Positions 42,787 to 52,692 of a stretch of 64,000 nt of DNA are shown in pieces. The stretch is from contig NZ_WTYI01000001.1 of the NCBI RefSeq assembly GCF_009827445.1, forward strand, positions 186,001 to 250,000. The letters are read 5' to 3'. A program made the position numbers and the translations under genes. Every line of letters starts with the position of its first letter. The stretch's first letter is position 1. The notes under the pieces were generated by a model, which did no database searches, was not told where the DNA came from, and was given only the letters and a program-made list of their open reading frames with translations. This DNA is from Qipengyuania aquimaris (GTDB lineage Bacteria; Pseudomonadota; Alphaproteobacteria; Sphingomonadales; Sphingomonadaceae).

Positions 42787-42802
42787 AGCAAAGGGCGTGC
42801 CA
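42787..42802 (-). promoter_or_regulatory. sigma-54 promoter of the psp operon
   Basis: Read on the minus strand: TGGCACGCCCTTTGCT, with the required GG-N10-GC spacing and near-perfect fit to the sigma-54 consensus. The predicted transcription start is near 42776, about 30 nt before the 50-aa gene. The divergent pspF gene encodes the matching activator. Its binding site should lie in 42803-42902, where I see only a weak GGGAA/TTCCC inverted repeat. Confidence 0.9.
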
Positions 42803-42902
42803 AAACGAATAAGGAGCGGAAATCCAACGATTTTGAAATTTTCGACGAACGGCATGATGGCGGGTATTGCCAACCCTTGGGAAAATTCCCTATCTATTGG
42901 CC

Positions 42903-43925
42903 ATGGAACGGGAAAATCAGTTCATAGGGCAGTCTGGCGCCTTCCTGGACGCGGTCGAGCGGACCAGCCGTGCAGCGCCCATGCGGCGCCCCGTCCTCGT
43001 GATCGGCGAGCGCGGGACCGGCAAGGAGCTGATCGCCGAGCGCCTGCACCGCCTGTCCACCCGCTGGGACGAACCGCTCGTCACCATGAACTGCGCCGCG
43101 CTGCCCGAGACGCTGATCGAGGCCGAGCTGTTCGGACACGAAGCCGGAGCCTTTACCGGTGCTACCAAACAACGCGCCGGAAGGTTCGAGGAAGCCGACA
43201 AGGGCACTTTGTTTCTCGACGAATTGGGTACTTTGTCGATGGGCGCACAAGAACGACTGCTGAGGGCAGTCGAATATGGCGAGGTCACGCGGATCGGTTC
43301 TTCGCGCCCCATGCGTGTGGATGTGCGGATCGTGGCGGCGACCAACGAAGACCTGCCAGCCAAGGCAGAGCGCGGGGAGTTTCGCGCCGACCTTCTCGAT
43401 CGGCTCAGCTTCGAGGTCATCACGCTTCCTCCCCTGCGTGTGCGAGAAGGGGATATCGGCGTGCTGGCGGACTATTTCGGCCGCCGCATGGGCGCAGAGC
43501 TCGGCTGGGAAGCATGGCCGGGCTTTGCCGAGCATGTCGCAAAGGAATTGGAAGAGCATCCCTGGCCCGGCAATGTGCGCGAACTGCGCAATGTGGTCGA
43601 ACGCGCGGTCTATCGCTGGGACGATTGGGACACGCCCATCGGTCATGTCCAGTTCGACCCGTTCGACAGTCCTTGGAAGCCGATCTCTCCGACGACACAG
43701 AAAAAGGAGGTGGCCCAGCAGTCCGCGCAGCCCACCGCCCAAATCGCACCAGATCTCGATCAGGTCGAAGATCTGAAGGCTGCGGTGGATCAGCACGAAC
43801 GCACGATACTCGAGCACGCGCTTGGCAAGCATCGCTGGAACCAGCGGCAGACGGCGAAGGCTTTGGGTCTCAGCTACGATCAGCTGCGACATGCGATCAA
43901 GAAGCATGGATTGATGGAAGAGTAG
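42903..43925 (+). CDS. pspF: sigma-54-dependent transcriptional activator PspF
   Basis: A 340-aa enhancer-binding protein that begins directly with the AAA+ domain and has no receiver or sensor domain, as in PspF. Walker A GERGTGKE is at residues 35-42, the sigma-54-contact loop GAFTGAT at residues 82-88, and Walker B TLFLDELGTL. The Fis-type helix-turn-helix is at the C-terminus (RQTAKALGLSYDQLRHAIKKHG). It is divergent from the psp operon and followed by an orphan secretin gene. Confidence 0.95.
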   Translation: MERENQFIGQSGAFLDAVERTSRAAPMRRPVLVIGERGTGKELIAERLHRLSTRWDEPLVTMNCAALPETLIEAELFGHEAGAFTGATKQRAGRFEEADKGTLFLDELGTLSMGAQERLLRAVEYGEVTRIGSSRPMRVDVRIVAATNEDLPAKAERGEFRADLLDRLSFEVITLPPLRVREGDIGVLADYFGRRMGAELGWEAWPGFAEHVAKELEEHPWPGNVRELRNVVERAVYRWDDWDTPIGHVQFDPFDSPWKPISPTTQKKEVAQQSAQPTAQIAPDLDQVEDLKAAVDQHERTILEHALGKHRWNQRQTAKALGLSYDQLRHAIKKHGLMEE

Positions 43926-44052
43926 CCCGTCCGACTGGCCCCGCTCGTCCTGTCGCAAACCGGCCACAGGCGGGGGAATATTCCGAAAACCCTATTGCCG
44001 CGCGGCCAATGTTCGATATGCCTGTGCTCAGGGACTGGGAATTTTTCGAATA

Positions 44053-45636
44053 ATGATGGCGGTTCACGCCCGGGTCGCAGGGCATCGTATACCTTTTGCC
44101 ATTCTGGCGTTGCTTGCAGCGATTGCAGCCGTGTGGCCGCTCGCCACCGCTTCGGCTCAGGTCGTACCCTCCGTCCTGGAGGAAGTCAGGCTTGTATCCG
44201 AGGATGAAGGCGCGGCGACATTCATGCTGCGCTTTTCGCCCGCCGAACCGCGCGTGGCGACCGTCGACACAAACCCCACCAGACCGGAACTCGTCATGGC
44301 GACAACGCTCAAGGTCGGCCGCGTGCCGGACCGGCAGAGCTATCGCGGCCTGGTTCGCTCGCTGCAATTCGTGACCGAAGGCAGCAGCCTCGTCCTCCGG
44401 TTCGACACGGCGCGCCCCTCGCGCATACGGGCAGAGGAAATGGGCAACAAAGCGGTCCAGGTCCGTGTCGAGATGGTCAGCGACGAAGAAACCCTCGGCA
44501 CGCGTCCGATCGGCTCGGATGGCGAAGAGGTGGTGCCGCAGCAGGAATTGCAGCGCGGGCCGGTTGACAGTTACCAGCCTGGCGATTCCTACGAGTTGGT
44601 ATTTCTCAAATACGCTGACGTTTCGGAAATCGTGGGCCTGCTCGCCGAAGGAGCGGAGATCGCGCCGAACGATGTATTCATCCGGCGGGAGCCCGGCTTC
44701 GGATCGCCCGGTGCAAACCAGTCGACCAGCTATATCGGCGCCCCGCAGCAGGCCGAGCGCGACGATCAGCCGCTTGGTCAGAATGTCGGCAGCGGCCTTG
44801 CCGTGGACCGCCGTCTCAACGCGATCTGGATCACCGGAACGCCCGAACGGATCGAGCGGGTGAAGCGCCAGATCGAACTGATCGACGTCCCGGTGGACAG
44901 CGTTATCCTGGAAACGCAGTTCGTCGAACTGACCGAAAACGGTGCGCGCAACCTTGGTATCGATTTCACCAATTCCAACGGGCAGATAGCCGTCGGCAAC
45001 CTGGCGACCGGCGGCTTCCTGCCGTTCGGGGTCGATCCCAACGACGTTCTGCCTTCCGGTCAGTTGCAGGCCGCGATCTATGCGCAGATACAAAAGGGCG
45101 AGGGGCGTATCGTCTCGCGCCCGAGGATCGCTGCGCAAAGCGGGTCGACAGCAAAGATCATCACGGGCGATGCGTTGCCGATCCTTACCTCGATCCAGCT
45201 GTCAGGCGTGAATGGTGTTTCCCAGCAGGTCCAGTATGTGAACGTCGGCGTCACGTTGCAGATTGCTCCACGCGTGAGCACGGATGGGTACATCACCTCG
45301 AAGATATACGGCGTCGTGTCCAGCGTGACCGGCTTCAGCCAGGGCTATCCCACGATAAGCCAGCGCGAGGCGGAAACCAGCGCATCGGTGCGGGATGGAG
45401 AGACCTTCGTCATCGGTGGCCTGACCCAGGAAAACGTCCTGACGACCAAGTCGAAGATCCCGCTTCTCGGTGACATACCGCTTATCGGTGCAGCCTTCCG
45501 CAACGAGCGGTCCACCAGCACTACCACCGAATTGTACATCGTTATCACGCCAAGGATCGTGCGCCATCGCCGGTTCGAGCAACGCGATGCAAATAACGAA
45601 TTAGAAACACAAGCTTCGGGGGGGATCGAAGAGTAG
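44053..45636 (+). CDS. orphan secretin (PilQ/GspD-type) with AMIN-like N-terminus
   Basis: A 527-aa outer-membrane secretin. The signal peptide ends TASAQ near residue 36. An AMIN-like domain (about 40-130), an N1-type secretin domain (YELVFLKYADVSEIVGLLAEG, then AVDRRLNAIWITGTPERIERVKRQIELIDVP) and the secretin core (VRDGETFVIGGLTQEN, KIPLLGDIPLIGAAFR) are visible. No pilus or type II secretion genes are adjacent. It lies 127 bp after pspF in the same direction, so shared transcription or a Psp link is plausible. Its secretion system cannot be named from this window. Confidence 0.88.
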   Translation: MMAVHARVAGHRIPFAILALLAAIAAVWPLATASAQVVPSVLEEVRLVSEDEGAATFMLRFSPAEPRVATVDTNPTRPELVMATTLKVGRVPDRQSYRGLVRSLQFVTEGSSLVLRFDTARPSRIRAEEMGNKAVQVRVEMVSDEETLGTRPIGSDGEEVVPQQELQRGPVDSYQPGDSYELVFLKYADVSEIVGLLAEGAEIAPNDVFIRREPGFGSPGANQSTSYIGAPQQAERDDQPLGQNVGSGLAVDRRLNAIWITGTPERIERVKRQIELIDVPVDSVILETQFVELTENGARNLGIDFTNSNGQIAVGNLATGGFLPFGVDPNDVLPSGQLQAAIYAQIQKGEGRIVSRPRIAAQSGSTAKIITGDALPILTSIQLSGVNGVSQQVQYVNVGVTLQIAPRVSTDGYITSKIYGVVSSVTGFSQGYPTISQREAETSASVRDGETFVIGGLTQENVLTTKSKIPLLGDIPLIGAAFRNERSTSTTTELYIVITPRIVRHRRFEQRDANNELETQASGGIEE

Positions 45637-45901
45637 GGTTGCACGCCTCGCAGAAGGCGCTCGTCAAAGAAAATGAACGTAGAATTTCGCTCGTTGGAAA
45701 TGCTTCCGACGACAATACTATTCGGCCTAAATAAAAGCAAAAATCAATTCGTCTCCCAAATGCAACAATTGGTCGATAAAGCCGAAATTTACCATTTTTC
45801 TTAGCTCTGGCCCCCTCGACAGGTCTTTTCATCCGGTTACACCTCCTACCCATCAGTCCAGCACGGGTCGCGTGCTGCTGAGACTTTTGGAGGGACTATT
45901 C
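45637..45901 (+). other. AT-rich intergenic region before the S8 protease gene
   Basis: 265 bp, clearly less GC-rich than its surroundings. It holds a possible 43-codon reading frame (45673-45804, no ribosome-binding site), an inverted repeat AGCACG/CGTGCT near 45860 in the presumed leader of the protease gene, and no clear promoter. Confidence 0.4.
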
Positions 45902-47029
45902 ATGAAAGCTAAGACTCTGGCCGTGCTCGCGGCTCTTCCGATGCTGGCGGTTGCCGCACCGGCCCAAGCGAAGGCGGGCGAGAAGATCGCCAACAGCTAC
46001 ATTTGCGTTTTCGACAAGTCGGTCTCGCGCGGCAATGCCAAGGCAGAAGCCAATCGCGCGGCTCAGGCAAGCGCCGCCCAGGTAAAGCACGTCTACTCGG
46101 TCGCCCTGCGCGGTTTCGCAGTGAACGCCGCTCCGCAGGCAATCGAGAACATGAAGCGCAACAACCCCAACATCGCTTATTGCGAGCAGGACCAGATCGT
46201 TACCGCAATCCAGGTTCGCGGCATGGCTCCCGGTGGCAAGAAGGGCGGCAATGGCGGCGGTGGCGCACAGCCTGCGCAAGAAACGCCCTGGGGTATCGCC
46301 CGCGTCGGCGGCGGTGCACCTGGCAACTTCGCCACTGCATGGGTCCTCGATAGCGGCATCCAGCTCGACCACCCAGATCTCAATGTCGACGTAGCGCGCT
46401 CGCGCAGCTTCGTGCGCGGCGACGCGGGCGACCAGAACGGCCACGGTACTCACGTCGCCGGCACGATCGCGGCAATTGACAACAACATCGGCGTGATCGG
46501 CGTTGCGCCGGGCGCTCCGGTTGTTGCAGTCCGCGTTCTCGACCGTCGTGGTTCGGGTTCGAACTCGGGCGTGATTGCGGGCATCGACTATGTCGCGCAA
46601 TACGGTCAGCCGGGCGACGTTGCCAACATGAGCCTTGGCGGCGGTATCAGCACCGCGCTCGACCAGGCAGTCATCAATGCTGCGGCGGGCGGCGTACGTT
46701 TCGCCCTTGCTGCTGGTAACGAGCGCGACCACGCCAACAACCACTCGCCAGCTCGTGCAAACGGTCCCAACGTTTACACGATCTCTTCCTTCGCAATCGG
46801 CGACAACTGGTCGAGCTTCTCGAACTTCGGCAACCCGCCGGTCGATTATGCAGAGCCGGGTTCGTCGATCAAATCGACCTGGACCGGTGGCGGTTACAAC
46901 ACCATCAGCGGCACCTCGATGGCCACCCCGCACTTCGCTGGCATCCTGCTTCAGGGCAATGTCGGCAATGGTGGCCGCGTCAACGGTGATCCGGACGGCA
47001 ATCCGGACGTGATCGGCGTCGTCAACTAA
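45902..47029 (+). CDS. secreted S8 (subtilisin-family) serine peptidase
   Basis: A 375-aa preproprotease. The signal peptide ends AQAKA near residue 24. An I9-type propeptide (about 30-100) follows, then a Gly-rich linker (KKGGNGGGG) and the catalytic domain. The triad is Asp150 (WVLDSGIQ), His181 (NGHGTHVAGT) and Ser339 (GTSMATPH), with oxyanion Asn273 (AAGNE). It is a compact subtilase with no C-terminal domain. RBS: GGAGGG before the ATG. It is likely exported and self-processed. The target is unknown. Confidence 0.95.
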   Translation: MKAKTLAVLAALPMLAVAAPAQAKAGEKIANSYICVFDKSVSRGNAKAEANRAAQASAAQVKHVYSVALRGFAVNAAPQAIENMKRNNPNIAYCEQDQIVTAIQVRGMAPGGKKGGNGGGGAQPAQETPWGIARVGGGAPGNFATAWVLDSGIQLDHPDLNVDVARSRSFVRGDAGDQNGHGTHVAGTIAAIDNNIGVIGVAPGAPVVAVRVLDRRGSGSNSGVIAGIDYVAQYGQPGDVANMSLGGGISTALDQAVINAAAGGVRFALAAGNERDHANNHSPARANGPNVYTISSFAIGDNWSSFSNFGNPPVDYAEPGSSIKSTWTGGGYNTISGTSMATPHFAGILLQGNVGNGGRVNGDPDGNPDVIGVVN

Positions 47030-47056
47030 GGCGGCCCACGCAGTCAAAAAGGGGAG

Positions 47057-47088
47057 GGGGTCCGGTGTCATGCCGGGCCCCTTTTCTT
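47057..47088 (+). terminator. rho-independent terminator of the S8 peptidase gene
   Basis: Stem GGGGTCCGG and CCGGGCCCC with a GU pair, followed by TTTTCTTATTT. It lies 28 bp after the stop and separates the peptidase from the rimP-nusA cluster. Confidence 0.8.
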
Positions 47089-47221
47089 ATTTCTTGCTTT
47101 TTGAGGGACTCGCACCTATCTCCCCTCGCATCCCGACATTGTCGCAACTTTGTAGGGCTGGCGCCGAAAGGGGCCGGCACCGAACCCCGTTGTCGCAATG
47201 CAAGTCCGAACCGGAGTATGA

Positions 47222-47779
47222 ATGGCCGATATCGACCGCTTGACCGAAGTCATCGAACCCGAAGCGAATGCGCTGGGTTTCGATCTCGTGCGCGTCAAGA
47301 TGATGCCGTCCGAAGCCGGTGATGGCGGGATGGCATTGCAGATCATGGCCGAAGACCCGGCGACGGGCCAGCTGGTGATCGAACAATGCGCCGCGCTCTC
47401 GCGCCGCGTTTCCGACCGGATCGACGAGCTGGAAGAGCAGGGCGACGTGCTGGTCGAAGGGGCCTATCACCTCGAAGTCAGCTCGCCCGGTATCGACCGT
47501 CCGCTGACCCGTCCCAAGGATTTCGCCAACTGGGCCGGACACGAAGCCAAGATCTCCATGGATAAGGGCTTCGACGGCCAGCGCACATACAAGGGCGAAT
47601 TGAAAGGCATCGAAGGCGATGAGGTTCTCATCGAGGATGCCAAGGCGGGCGAGGTGAAACTCGACCGCAACCAGATCCACTCGGCAAAGCTCGTCTTGAC
47701 CGACGCGCTCATTGCCGCCACCCAGCCGCTCGATACGAGCGGTGCCGACGACATCGAAGAAGAAAAGGCAGACGACTGA
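47222..47779 (+). CDS. rimP: ribosome maturation factor RimP
   Basis: A 185-aa 30S-assembly factor. It shows the two-domain RimP arrangement with EANALGFDLVRVKMMP, SRRVSDRIDELEE and YHLEVSSPGIDRPLTRPKDFANWAGHEAKI. The acidic tail (DDIEEEKADD) is an extension. GGAG lies 5 nt before the ATG. nusA starts at its last base. Confidence 0.96.
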   Translation: MADIDRLTEVIEPEANALGFDLVRVKMMPSEAGDGGMALQIMAEDPATGQLVIEQCAALSRRVSDRIDELEEQGDVLVEGAYHLEVSSPGIDRPLTRPKDFANWAGHEAKISMDKGFDGQRTYKGELKGIEGDEVLIEDAKAGEVKLDRNQIHSAKLVLTDALIAATQPLDTSGADDIEEEKADD

Positions 47780-49446
47780 TGGCCAGTGCCATTTCCGCCA
47801 ACAAGGCTGAACTCCTCGCGATTGCTAACGCCGTCGCATCGGAAAAGATGATCGACAAATCCATCGTGATCGAAGCGATGGAAGAGGCGATCCAGAAGTC
47901 TGCCCGCAACCGGTACGGTGCGGAAAACGACATCCGTGCAAAGCTCGACCCGCAGACTGGCGACCTTCGCCTGTGGCGTGTCGTCGAGGTCGTCGAGGAA
48001 GTGGAAGACTACTTCAAGCAGGTCGATCTCAAGGCTGCACAGAAGCTCGAGAAGGACGCCAAGATCGGCGACTTCATCGTCGACCCGCTGCCGCCGGTCG
48101 ATCTCGGCCGTATCGACGCGCAGAGCGCCAAGCAGGTGATCTTCCAAAAGGTCCGCGATGCCGAGCGTGAGCGTCAGTTCGAAGAGTTCAAGGATCGCGC
48201 TGGCGAAGTTATCACCGGCGTCATCAAGTCGGTCGAATTCGGCCACGTGATCGTCAACCTCGGCCGTGCCGAAGGCGTCATCCGCCGCGACCAGCAGATC
48301 CCGCGTGAAGCCGCCCGTGTCGGCGAACGTGTCCGCGCGCTCATCACCAAGGTGGAACGCAACAACCGCGGCCCGCAGATCTTCCTCAGCCGCGCGCACC
48401 CCGATTTCATGCGCAAGCTGTTCGCGCAGGAAGTGCCCGAAATCTATGACGGCATCATCGAGATCAAGGCAGCCGCCCGCGATCCAGGCAGCCGCGCCAA
48501 GATCGGCGTCATCAGCCACGATAGCAGCATCGACCCGGTCGGTGCCTGCGTCGGCATGAAGGGTAGCCGCGTCCAGGCCGTCGTGCAGGAACTGCAGGGC
48601 GAAAAGATCGACATCATCCCGTGGAGCGATGACGGCGCAACCTTCATCGTGAACGCACTCCAGCCGGCCACCGTCAGTCGCGTCGTGCTCGACGAGGAAG
48701 ACGGCCGCATCGAAGTCGTCGTGCCCGACGACCAGCTTTCGCTGGCCATCGGCCGCCGCGGCCAGAACGTGCGTCTCGCCAGCCAGCTGACCGGCAACCA
48801 GATCGACATCATGACTGAGGAAGAAGCCTCGGAGAAGCGCCAGAAGGAATTCGCCGAGCGCTCGAACATGTTCGAAGCCGAACTGGACGTCGACGAAACG
48901 CTTTCGCAGCTGCTCGTCGCCGAAGGCTTCGCGGACCTGGAAGAAGTCGCTTACGTCGAGCTGGAAGAGCTCGCGAGCATCGAAGGCTTCGACGAGGAGC
49001 TGGCGGAAGAACTCCAGAACCGCGCCAAGGAAGCACTCGATCGCCAGGAAGCTGCGCACCGCGAAGCGCGCCGCGAACTGGGTGTCGAAGACGACCTTGC
49101 CGAACTGCCGCACATGACCGAAGCGATGCTCGTCACGCTCGGCAAGGCAGGTCTCAAGACGCTCGACGATGTCGCCGATCTCGCGACCGACGAATTGATC
49201 GCCAAGCGGCGTGAGGCACCGCGTCGCCGGAACAACAATCCGGACGGCCCGCCGATGCGCCGTGATCGCCCCCAGCGCGAAGCCGACAAGGGCGGCGTGC
49301 TCGGCGAATACGGCCTGACCGAAGAGCAGGGCAACGAGATCATCATGGCTGCCCGCGCGCACTGGTTTGAAGACGAAGAGGAAGCTCCGGCTGCTGCCGA
49401 GACGACCGACACGCAGGAGGCCGCCGATGCGGACTCCACCCAATGA
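47779..49446 (+). CDS. nusA: transcription termination/antitermination factor NusA
   Basis: A 555-aa factor with N-terminal RNA-polymerase-binding domain, S1 domain (GEVITGVIKSVEFGHVIVNLGRAEGVIRR), two KH domains (IGVISHDSSIDPVGACVGMKGSRV and VPDDQLSLAIGRRGQNVRLASQLTG), and two helix-hairpin-helix repeats in the C-terminal acidic part. It is longer than E. coli NusA because of an additional Arg/Pro linker (RREAPRRRNNNPDG) and an acidic end. It overlaps the next gene by 20 bp. Confidence 0.97.
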   Translation: MASAISANKAELLAIANAVASEKMIDKSIVIEAMEEAIQKSARNRYGAENDIRAKLDPQTGDLRLWRVVEVVEEVEDYFKQVDLKAAQKLEKDAKIGDFIVDPLPPVDLGRIDAQSAKQVIFQKVRDAERERQFEEFKDRAGEVITGVIKSVEFGHVIVNLGRAEGVIRRDQQIPREAARVGERVRALITKVERNNRGPQIFLSRAHPDFMRKLFAQEVPEIYDGIIEIKAAARDPGSRAKIGVISHDSSIDPVGACVGMKGSRVQAVVQELQGEKIDIIPWSDDGATFIVNALQPATVSRVVLDEEDGRIEVVVPDDQLSLAIGRRGQNVRLASQLTGNQIDIMTEEEASEKRQKEFAERSNMFEAELDVDETLSQLLVAEGFADLEEVAYVELEELASIEGFDEELAEELQNRAKEALDRQEAAHREARRELGVEDDLAELPHMTEAMLVTLGKAGLKTLDDVADLATDELIAKRREAPRRRNNNPDGPPMRRDRPQREADKGGVLGEYGLTEEQGNEIIMAARAHWFEDEEEAPAAAETTDTQEAADADSTQ

Positions 49447-50176
49447 GCGCCTGACGTCCGACATCGCTGAAGTCTCGCGGCCCCGTAAACCGGAGCCCGA
49501 GCGGCGCTGCGTGCTAACGGGAGAGACCGGTTCGCGCGATGCGCTGGTGCGCCTGGCTGTTTCGCCTTCCGGTCTTGTCCTGCCCGATGCGCAGGAAAAA
49601 GCACCGGGGCGTGGCGCATGGGTATGCAGCGACCGTGCCGCAATCGAAGAGGCATTTGCGAACGGCAAGCTGAAGGGCGGGCTTTCGCGCGCCTTCAAGA
49701 CCGGCGACCTGGAAATTCCGGCCAACCTGCCGGAAAAGATAGAAGATGCCCTGACCCGGGTATTTCTCGACCGCTTGGGTCTCGAAATGCGCGTCGGAGC
49801 GCTTATCTTGGGTACGCAACGCATTGCCGAGACCGCCCGTAACGGAGGTGTGGCGCTGTTGCTGCATGCCAGCGATGCGAGCGAGGACGGACGCAAGAAG
49901 CTGGACCAGGCCTGGCGCGTCGGCAGCGATGCCGAAGGGTCTGGAATGCGAGGGTGGACACTCCCACTGGACCGTGACGCACTGTCTGTGGCATTGGGCC
50001 GCGACAATGTCGTCCATTTCGCTTTGGCCGACGATGCATCGGCCGCAAGGATACGCAAACCCTTGATGCGCCTCATGCATTATCAGGGGCACACTATCCC
50101 GGCCGACGATGGGCGTGCCTCTACGCGCGCCGAAGACGATACGAACGATACGCAGAAGAGAAACGAGCAAGAATGA
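49427..50176 (+). CDS. YlxR-L7Ae-like RNA-binding protein (DUF448)
   Basis: A 249-aa protein. The N-terminal YlxR domain shows RRCVLTGETGSRDALVRLAVSPSGLVLPDAQEKAPGRGAWVC. The C-terminal half looks like an L7Ae/ribosomal eL30-like fold (FANGKLKGGLSRAFK, RVGALILGTQRIAETARNGGVALLLHASDAS). This YlxR-plus-L7Ae fusion between nusA and infB is normal for alphaproteobacteria. The ATG at 49427 has GGAGG upstream and overlaps the nusA end. Confidence 0.92.
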   Translation: MRTPPNERLTSDIAEVSRPRKPEPERRCVLTGETGSRDALVRLAVSPSGLVLPDAQEKAPGRGAWVCSDRAAIEEAFANGKLKGGLSRAFKTGDLEIPANLPEKIEDALTRVFLDRLGLEMRVGALILGTQRIAETARNGGVALLLHASDASEDGRKKLDQAWRVGSDAEGSGMRGWTLPLDRDALSVALGRDNVVHFALADDASAARIRKPLMRLMHYQGHTIPADDGRASTRAEDDTNDTQKRNEQE

Positions 50177-52692
50177 GCGACGAAGAGAAAAAACCTGCCC
50201 GCAAGCCGCTGACCCTGAAGGGTGCTCAGCCGGGCGAGGTCAAGCAGACCTTCAGCCACGGCCGCACCAACAAGGTTGCGGTCGAGGTGAAGCGCCGCCG
50301 CAAGCTCGTCAAACCCGGCGAGGCGGCACCTGCGCCAACGCCGGCACCGGCTCCCGAGCCGGAAGCGGCACCTGCTCCTGCGCCTGCTCCTGCAGCCAAG
50401 AAGCCTGCGCCCAAGAAGCCGGCCGCGGACGCGGAAACCCCGCAGGAACGCGTTGCCCGCCTCCAGCGCGAGGCCGAGGAAGCGCGCCTGAAGATGGCCG
50501 AAGAGGCCCGCAAGCGTGATGAGCAGCAGGCGAAGAAGGCTGCCGAGGACGAGAAGAAGCGCGCCGAAGACAACCGCAAGGCTGAGGAAGAAGCGGCCAA
50601 GCAGGCGGAGAAGGCTGCGAAGAAAGCTCCTGTTGAAGCCGCAACTGAAGAGGCTGCACCTGCCGAGGATGCTGCGTCCGAAGCGACGCCGACCCCGGCT
50701 GCGCGCAGGTTCACGCCCGTCAAGCGTCCGGAAATCAAGAAGCCGGAACGCAAAAAGAAGGACGAAAAGCCCGCGCGCACCGCAGAAAAGCCGGACAAGC
50801 GCCGTTCGGGCAAGCTTTCCGTCAACAAGGCGCTCAACGAGGACGAAGGCCGCCGTGCACGCAGCCTCGCGGCACTTAAGCGTGCGCGTGAAAAGGAACG
50901 TCACCTGCAGGGTGGCGGTTCGAACAAGCCGCGCGAAAAGCAGGTCCGCGATGTCGTGGTCCCGGAAGCGATCACGGTCGGCGAACTGGCCAAGCGTATG
51001 GGCGAGAAGGGCGCAGACCTCGTGAAGGAGCTCTTCAATCTCGACATGATGGTCACCGTCAACCAGACGATCGATCAGGATACGGCGGAACTGCTCGTCG
51101 AACAGTTCGGCCACAACATCCAGAAGGTTTCGGAAGCCGATGTCGACATTACCAATGATGAGGATGTCGATCCGGAAGAAACGCTGAAGCCGCGTCCGCC
51201 GGTCGTCACCATTATGGGCCATGTCGACCACGGGAAGACCAGCCTGCTCGACGCGCTTCGCGGGGCCAATGTGGTCAAGGGCGAAGCTGGCGGCATTACG
51301 CAGCATATCGGCAGCTACCAGGTGAAAACGAAGGGGGGCGACGAGATCACCTTCCTCGATACGCCGGGCCACGCCGCCTTTACCGAAATGCGCCAGCGCG
51401 GTGCGAATGTGACCGACATCGTCGTCCTGGTGGTCGCTGCCGATGACGGCATCATGCCGCAGACGATCGAGGCCATCAATCACACCAAGGCTGCGGGTGT
51501 TCCGATGATCGTGGCGATCAACAAGATGGACAAGCCCGAAGCCAATCCGGACAACATCCGCAACCGCCTGCTCGAACATGAAGTCATCGTCGAGAAACTG
51601 TCCGGCGATGTGCAGGACGTGGAAATCTCCGCCAAGGAGAAGACCGGTCTCGACGAACTGCTCGAGAAGATCGCGCTCCAGGCCGAACTGCTCGAACTGA
51701 AGGCAAACCCCGATCGCATGGCGGAGGCCACCGTGATCGAGGCGCAGCTCGACAAGGGCCGCGGCCCGGTCGCCACCGTGCTCATCACGCGCGGTACGCT
51801 GGAGCGTGGAAACACCTTCGTCGTCGGCACCGAAAGCGGGCGTGTCCGCGCGATCGTCAACGATCAGGGCAAGCAGATCAAGAAGGCCGGTCCTTCGATG
51901 CCTGTCGAAGTCCTGGGCCTCGGCGGCGTGCCGAGCGCAGGCGACGTGCTGACAGTGGTCGAGAACGAACAGCGTGCCCGTGAAGTGGCCGAATATCGTC
52001 AGGAAAAGGCGACCGAGAAGCGCACCGCGCTTGCTCCGACCAGCTTCGATACGATGTTCAACAACCTCGCTGCCAACGTCATCGAATTCCCCGTTTTGGT
52101 GAAGGCCGACGTGCAGGGTTCGGTCGAGGCAATCACGACCGCGCTGCACAATCTCTCGAACGACGAAATCAAGGTCCGTGTCCTGCATGCAGGGGTCGGT
52201 GCGATCACGGAAAGCGACGTGTCGCTGGCGGCTGCCTCGAATGCTCCAATTATCGGCTTCAACGTGCGTCCGAATGCCAAGGCACGCGAACTGGTGAAGC
52301 GCGACGGCGTCGAGATGAAGTATTACGACGTCATCTATCACCTGACCGAGGAAATCGCGAAGGAGATGGCAGGCGAGCTGGGTCCGGAGCGGATCGAGCA
52401 TGTCGTCGGCCGTGCCGCGGTCAAGGAAGTGTTCCGTTCGGGCAAGAAGGACAAGGCCGCAGGCCTGCTGGTCGAGGAAGGCGTCATCCGCAAGGGTCTG
52501 CACGCACGTCTTACGCGCGACGACGTCATCGTCTCGGCCACGACCATCGCCTCGCTGCGCCGCTTCAAGGACGATGTGGACGAAGTCCGCACAGGTCTCG
52601 AATGCGGTGTGGTCCTTGCCGACACCAACGACATCCAGCCGGGCGACCAGCTCGAGGTGTTCGAGGTCGAGGAGCGTGAACGCACGCTGTGA
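50173..52692 (+). CDS. infB: translation initiation factor IF-2
   Basis: An 839-aa GTPase that places fMet-tRNA on the ribosome. The N-terminal region is long and low in complexity (Ala/Pro/Lys/Glu coiled coil, about 30-230). The IF2N domain and then the G domain follow, with P-loop GHVDHGKTS starting at residue 349, DTPGHAAF and NKMDKPEAN. The C-terminal domains are complete. The start overlaps the previous stop (ATGA). Confidence 0.98.
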   Translation: MSDEEKKPARKPLTLKGAQPGEVKQTFSHGRTNKVAVEVKRRRKLVKPGEAAPAPTPAPAPEPEAAPAPAPAPAAKKPAPKKPAADAETPQERVARLQREAEEARLKMAEEARKRDEQQAKKAAEDEKKRAEDNRKAEEEAAKQAEKAAKKAPVEAATEEAAPAEDAASEATPTPAARRFTPVKRPEIKKPERKKKDEKPARTAEKPDKRRSGKLSVNKALNEDEGRRARSLAALKRAREKERHLQGGGSNKPREKQVRDVVVPEAITVGELAKRMGEKGADLVKELFNLDMMVTVNQTIDQDTAELLVEQFGHNIQKVSEADVDITNDEDVDPEETLKPRPPVVTIMGHVDHGKTSLLDALRGANVVKGEAGGITQHIGSYQVKTKGGDEITFLDTPGHAAFTEMRQRGANVTDIVVLVVAADDGIMPQTIEAINHTKAAGVPMIVAINKMDKPEANPDNIRNRLLEHEVIVEKLSGDVQDVEISAKEKTGLDELLEKIALQAELLELKANPDRMAEATVIEAQLDKGRGPVATVLITRGTLERGNTFVVGTESGRVRAIVNDQGKQIKKAGPSMPVEVLGLGGVPSAGDVLTVVENEQRAREVAEYRQEKATEKRTALAPTSFDTMFNNLAANVIEFPVLVKADVQGSVEAITTALHNLSNDEIKVRVLHAGVGAITESDVSLAAASNAPIIGFNVRPNAKARELVKRDGVEMKYYDVIYHLTEEIAKEMAGELGPERIEHVVGRAAVKEVFRSGKKDKAAGLLVEEGVIRKGLHARLTRDDVIVSATTIASLRRFKDDVDEVRTGLECGVVLADTNDIQPGDQLEVFEVEERERTL

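Noticed and set aside
45673..45804. 43-codon gene before the S8 protease
   Set aside because: No ribosome-binding site, low GC and no recognisable features; described only as part of the intergenic region.
47467..50076. An 869-aa reading frame antisense to nusA and ylxR
   Set aside because: Overlaps three certain genes; composition is typical of an antisense frame.
50083..52503. An 806-aa reading frame antisense to infB
   Set aside because: infB is unambiguous on the plus strand; the antisense frame has no ribosome-binding site or domain.
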